Below, piece after piece: positions 34,652-35,192 of a stretch of DNA of 35,192 nt; the first letter of the stretch is position 1, and each line of letters starts with the position of its first letter. This DNA is from Spirochaetota bacterium (GTDB lineage: Bacteria > Spirochaetota > UBA4802 > UBA5368), in the NCBI GenBank assembly GCA_018263175.1, contig JADFDB010000013.1:1-35192 (forward strand). Direction: 5' to 3'. A program made the position numbers and the translations under genes. The notes below the pieces were generated by a model. The model made no database searches. It saw only the letters and a list, made by a program, of their open reading frames with translations, and was not told the DNA's origin.

Positions 34652-35192
34652 ATGAGCGATGAAATCAACGACCTGGTACGCCAGCGGATCGAGAAGATAG
34701 AGCAGTATCGGCACAGGGGCGTCAATCCCTACCCGCCGCGCTATCGGCGCACACACGCAGCCGAGGAGGCGAAGGGCGAATTCAGGGAGGATGAAAAAAA
34801 CAGGGTGAGCGTGGCGGGAAGGCTCCGCTCCAAGCGGGTTATGGGCAAGGCATCGTTCGCCCACCTCGAGGACCAGTCCGGCACCGTCCAGCTCTACGCG
34901 CGCAGGGACGATCTCGGAGAGGAGCGCTATGAGCTTTTCAAGTCGCTCGACCTCGGCGACATCGTCGGCATCGAGGGCTTCGTCTTTAAGACCAATCAGG
35001 GCGAGATCAGCATCCACCTCGAAAACCTCACCCTGCTCGCCAAGTGCATCCGTCCGCTTCCGTCGGTCAAGGAGAAGGACGGCAAGCTCTTCGACGAGTT
35101 CGCCGACCGGGAGATGCGCTACCGGCAGCGCTACGTGGACCTCATCGTAACGCCGAAGACGCGCCAGGACTTTATCATGCGCAGCCGGATCA
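34652..35192 (+). CDS. lysS: Lysyl-tRNA synthetase, class II (partial, 3' cut by window)
   Basis: The first 180 residues of LysS, which charges tRNA-Lys. The N-terminal helix (DEINDLVRQRIEKIEQYRHRGVNPYP) is followed by the OB-fold anticodon-binding domain, VSVAGRLRSKRVMGKASFAHLED to ISIHLENLTLLAKCIRPLP. The beginning of the catalytic domain, DREMRYRQRYVDLIV, is followed by the edge of the window. GGGGGGA precedes the ATG at 34652. No frameshift is seen in the visible part. Confidence 0.96.
   Translation, partial: MSDEINDLVRQRIEKIEQYRHRGVNPYPPRYRRTHAAEEAKGEFREDEKNRVSVAGRLRSKRVMGKASFAHLEDQSGTVQLYARRDDLGEERYELFKSLDLGDIVGIEGFVFKTNQGEISIHLENLTLLAKCIRPLPSVKEKDGKLFDEFADREMRYRQRYVDLIVTPKTRQDFIMRSRI

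Noticed and set aside
34460-35017. N-terminal extension of the radical SAM frame
   Set aside because: It would run antisense through lysS and the shared promoter region; the extension has no domain.
1-35192. CRISPR arrays, insertion sequences, prophage, tRNA or rRNA genes
   Set aside because: No regularly spaced direct repeats, transposase or integrase genes, or recognisable tRNA/rRNA sequence were seen by eye.

Overview
The window is a 35 kb, GC-rich, densely coded bacterial chromosome segment. The envelope is Gram-negative: there are lipoprotein signals, a probable outer-membrane beta-barrel, Sec signal peptides and an NlpD/EnvC-like LytM protein. It also has a jag (khpB) gene next to yidC, which most Proteobacteria lack but Spirochaetota and Firmicutes carry. 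Together with a chemoreceptor and many TPR envelope proteins this suggests a Spirochaetota-like organism. That placement is an inference; no rRNA is present to settle it.

Layout. (1) 218-6822: pyruvate phosphate dikinase with an unusual basic tail, then a TPR protein, an intact M23 peptidase and a coupled alpha/alpha-toroid protein. (2) 6814-8243, minus strand: a CsgG-like lipoprotein and an outer-membrane protein form a two-gene operon behind a near-consensus promoter. (3) 8481-11862: a GT4 glycosyltransferase, a pseudo-receiver winged-helix regulator, a stand-alone DbpA-type RNA-binding protein and a methyltransferase. (4) 12065-16830: the conserved rpmH-rnpA-yidD-yidC-jag-mnmE cluster for ribosome and tRNA maturation and membrane-protein insertion, without dnaA or recognisable DnaA boxes. 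(5) 16798-26004: a TPR-rich envelope locus. It holds a minus-strand TPR protein, a TPR lipoprotein and two giant tandem TPR/DUF3857/transglutaminase-like paralogues, of which one keeps a Cys-His-Asp triad and the other has lost the Cys. (6) 26061-29735: a small membrane protein, NikR, a LysM/degenerate LytM protein and a chemoreceptor. (7) 30088-32876: a GH42 beta-galactosidase behind a perfect 22-bp palindrome, and a cytidylate-kinase-like protein with its own terminator. (8) 33323-35192: a radical SAM protein divergent from lysS, which runs off the window.

The most interesting candidate system is the 17938-26004 operon: a lipoprotein TPR scaffold followed by an apparently active and an apparently dead transglutaminase-like giant of the same architecture. 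Other notable signals are the palindrome over the GH42 promoter, an identical 15-bp promoter block shared by rpmH and lysS, and a repeated intergenic 10-mer (CCGCAGGCGG) found in GC-rich hairpins. Several enzyme folds look to have lost key residues: LytM, receiver, transglutaminase and possibly the kinase.
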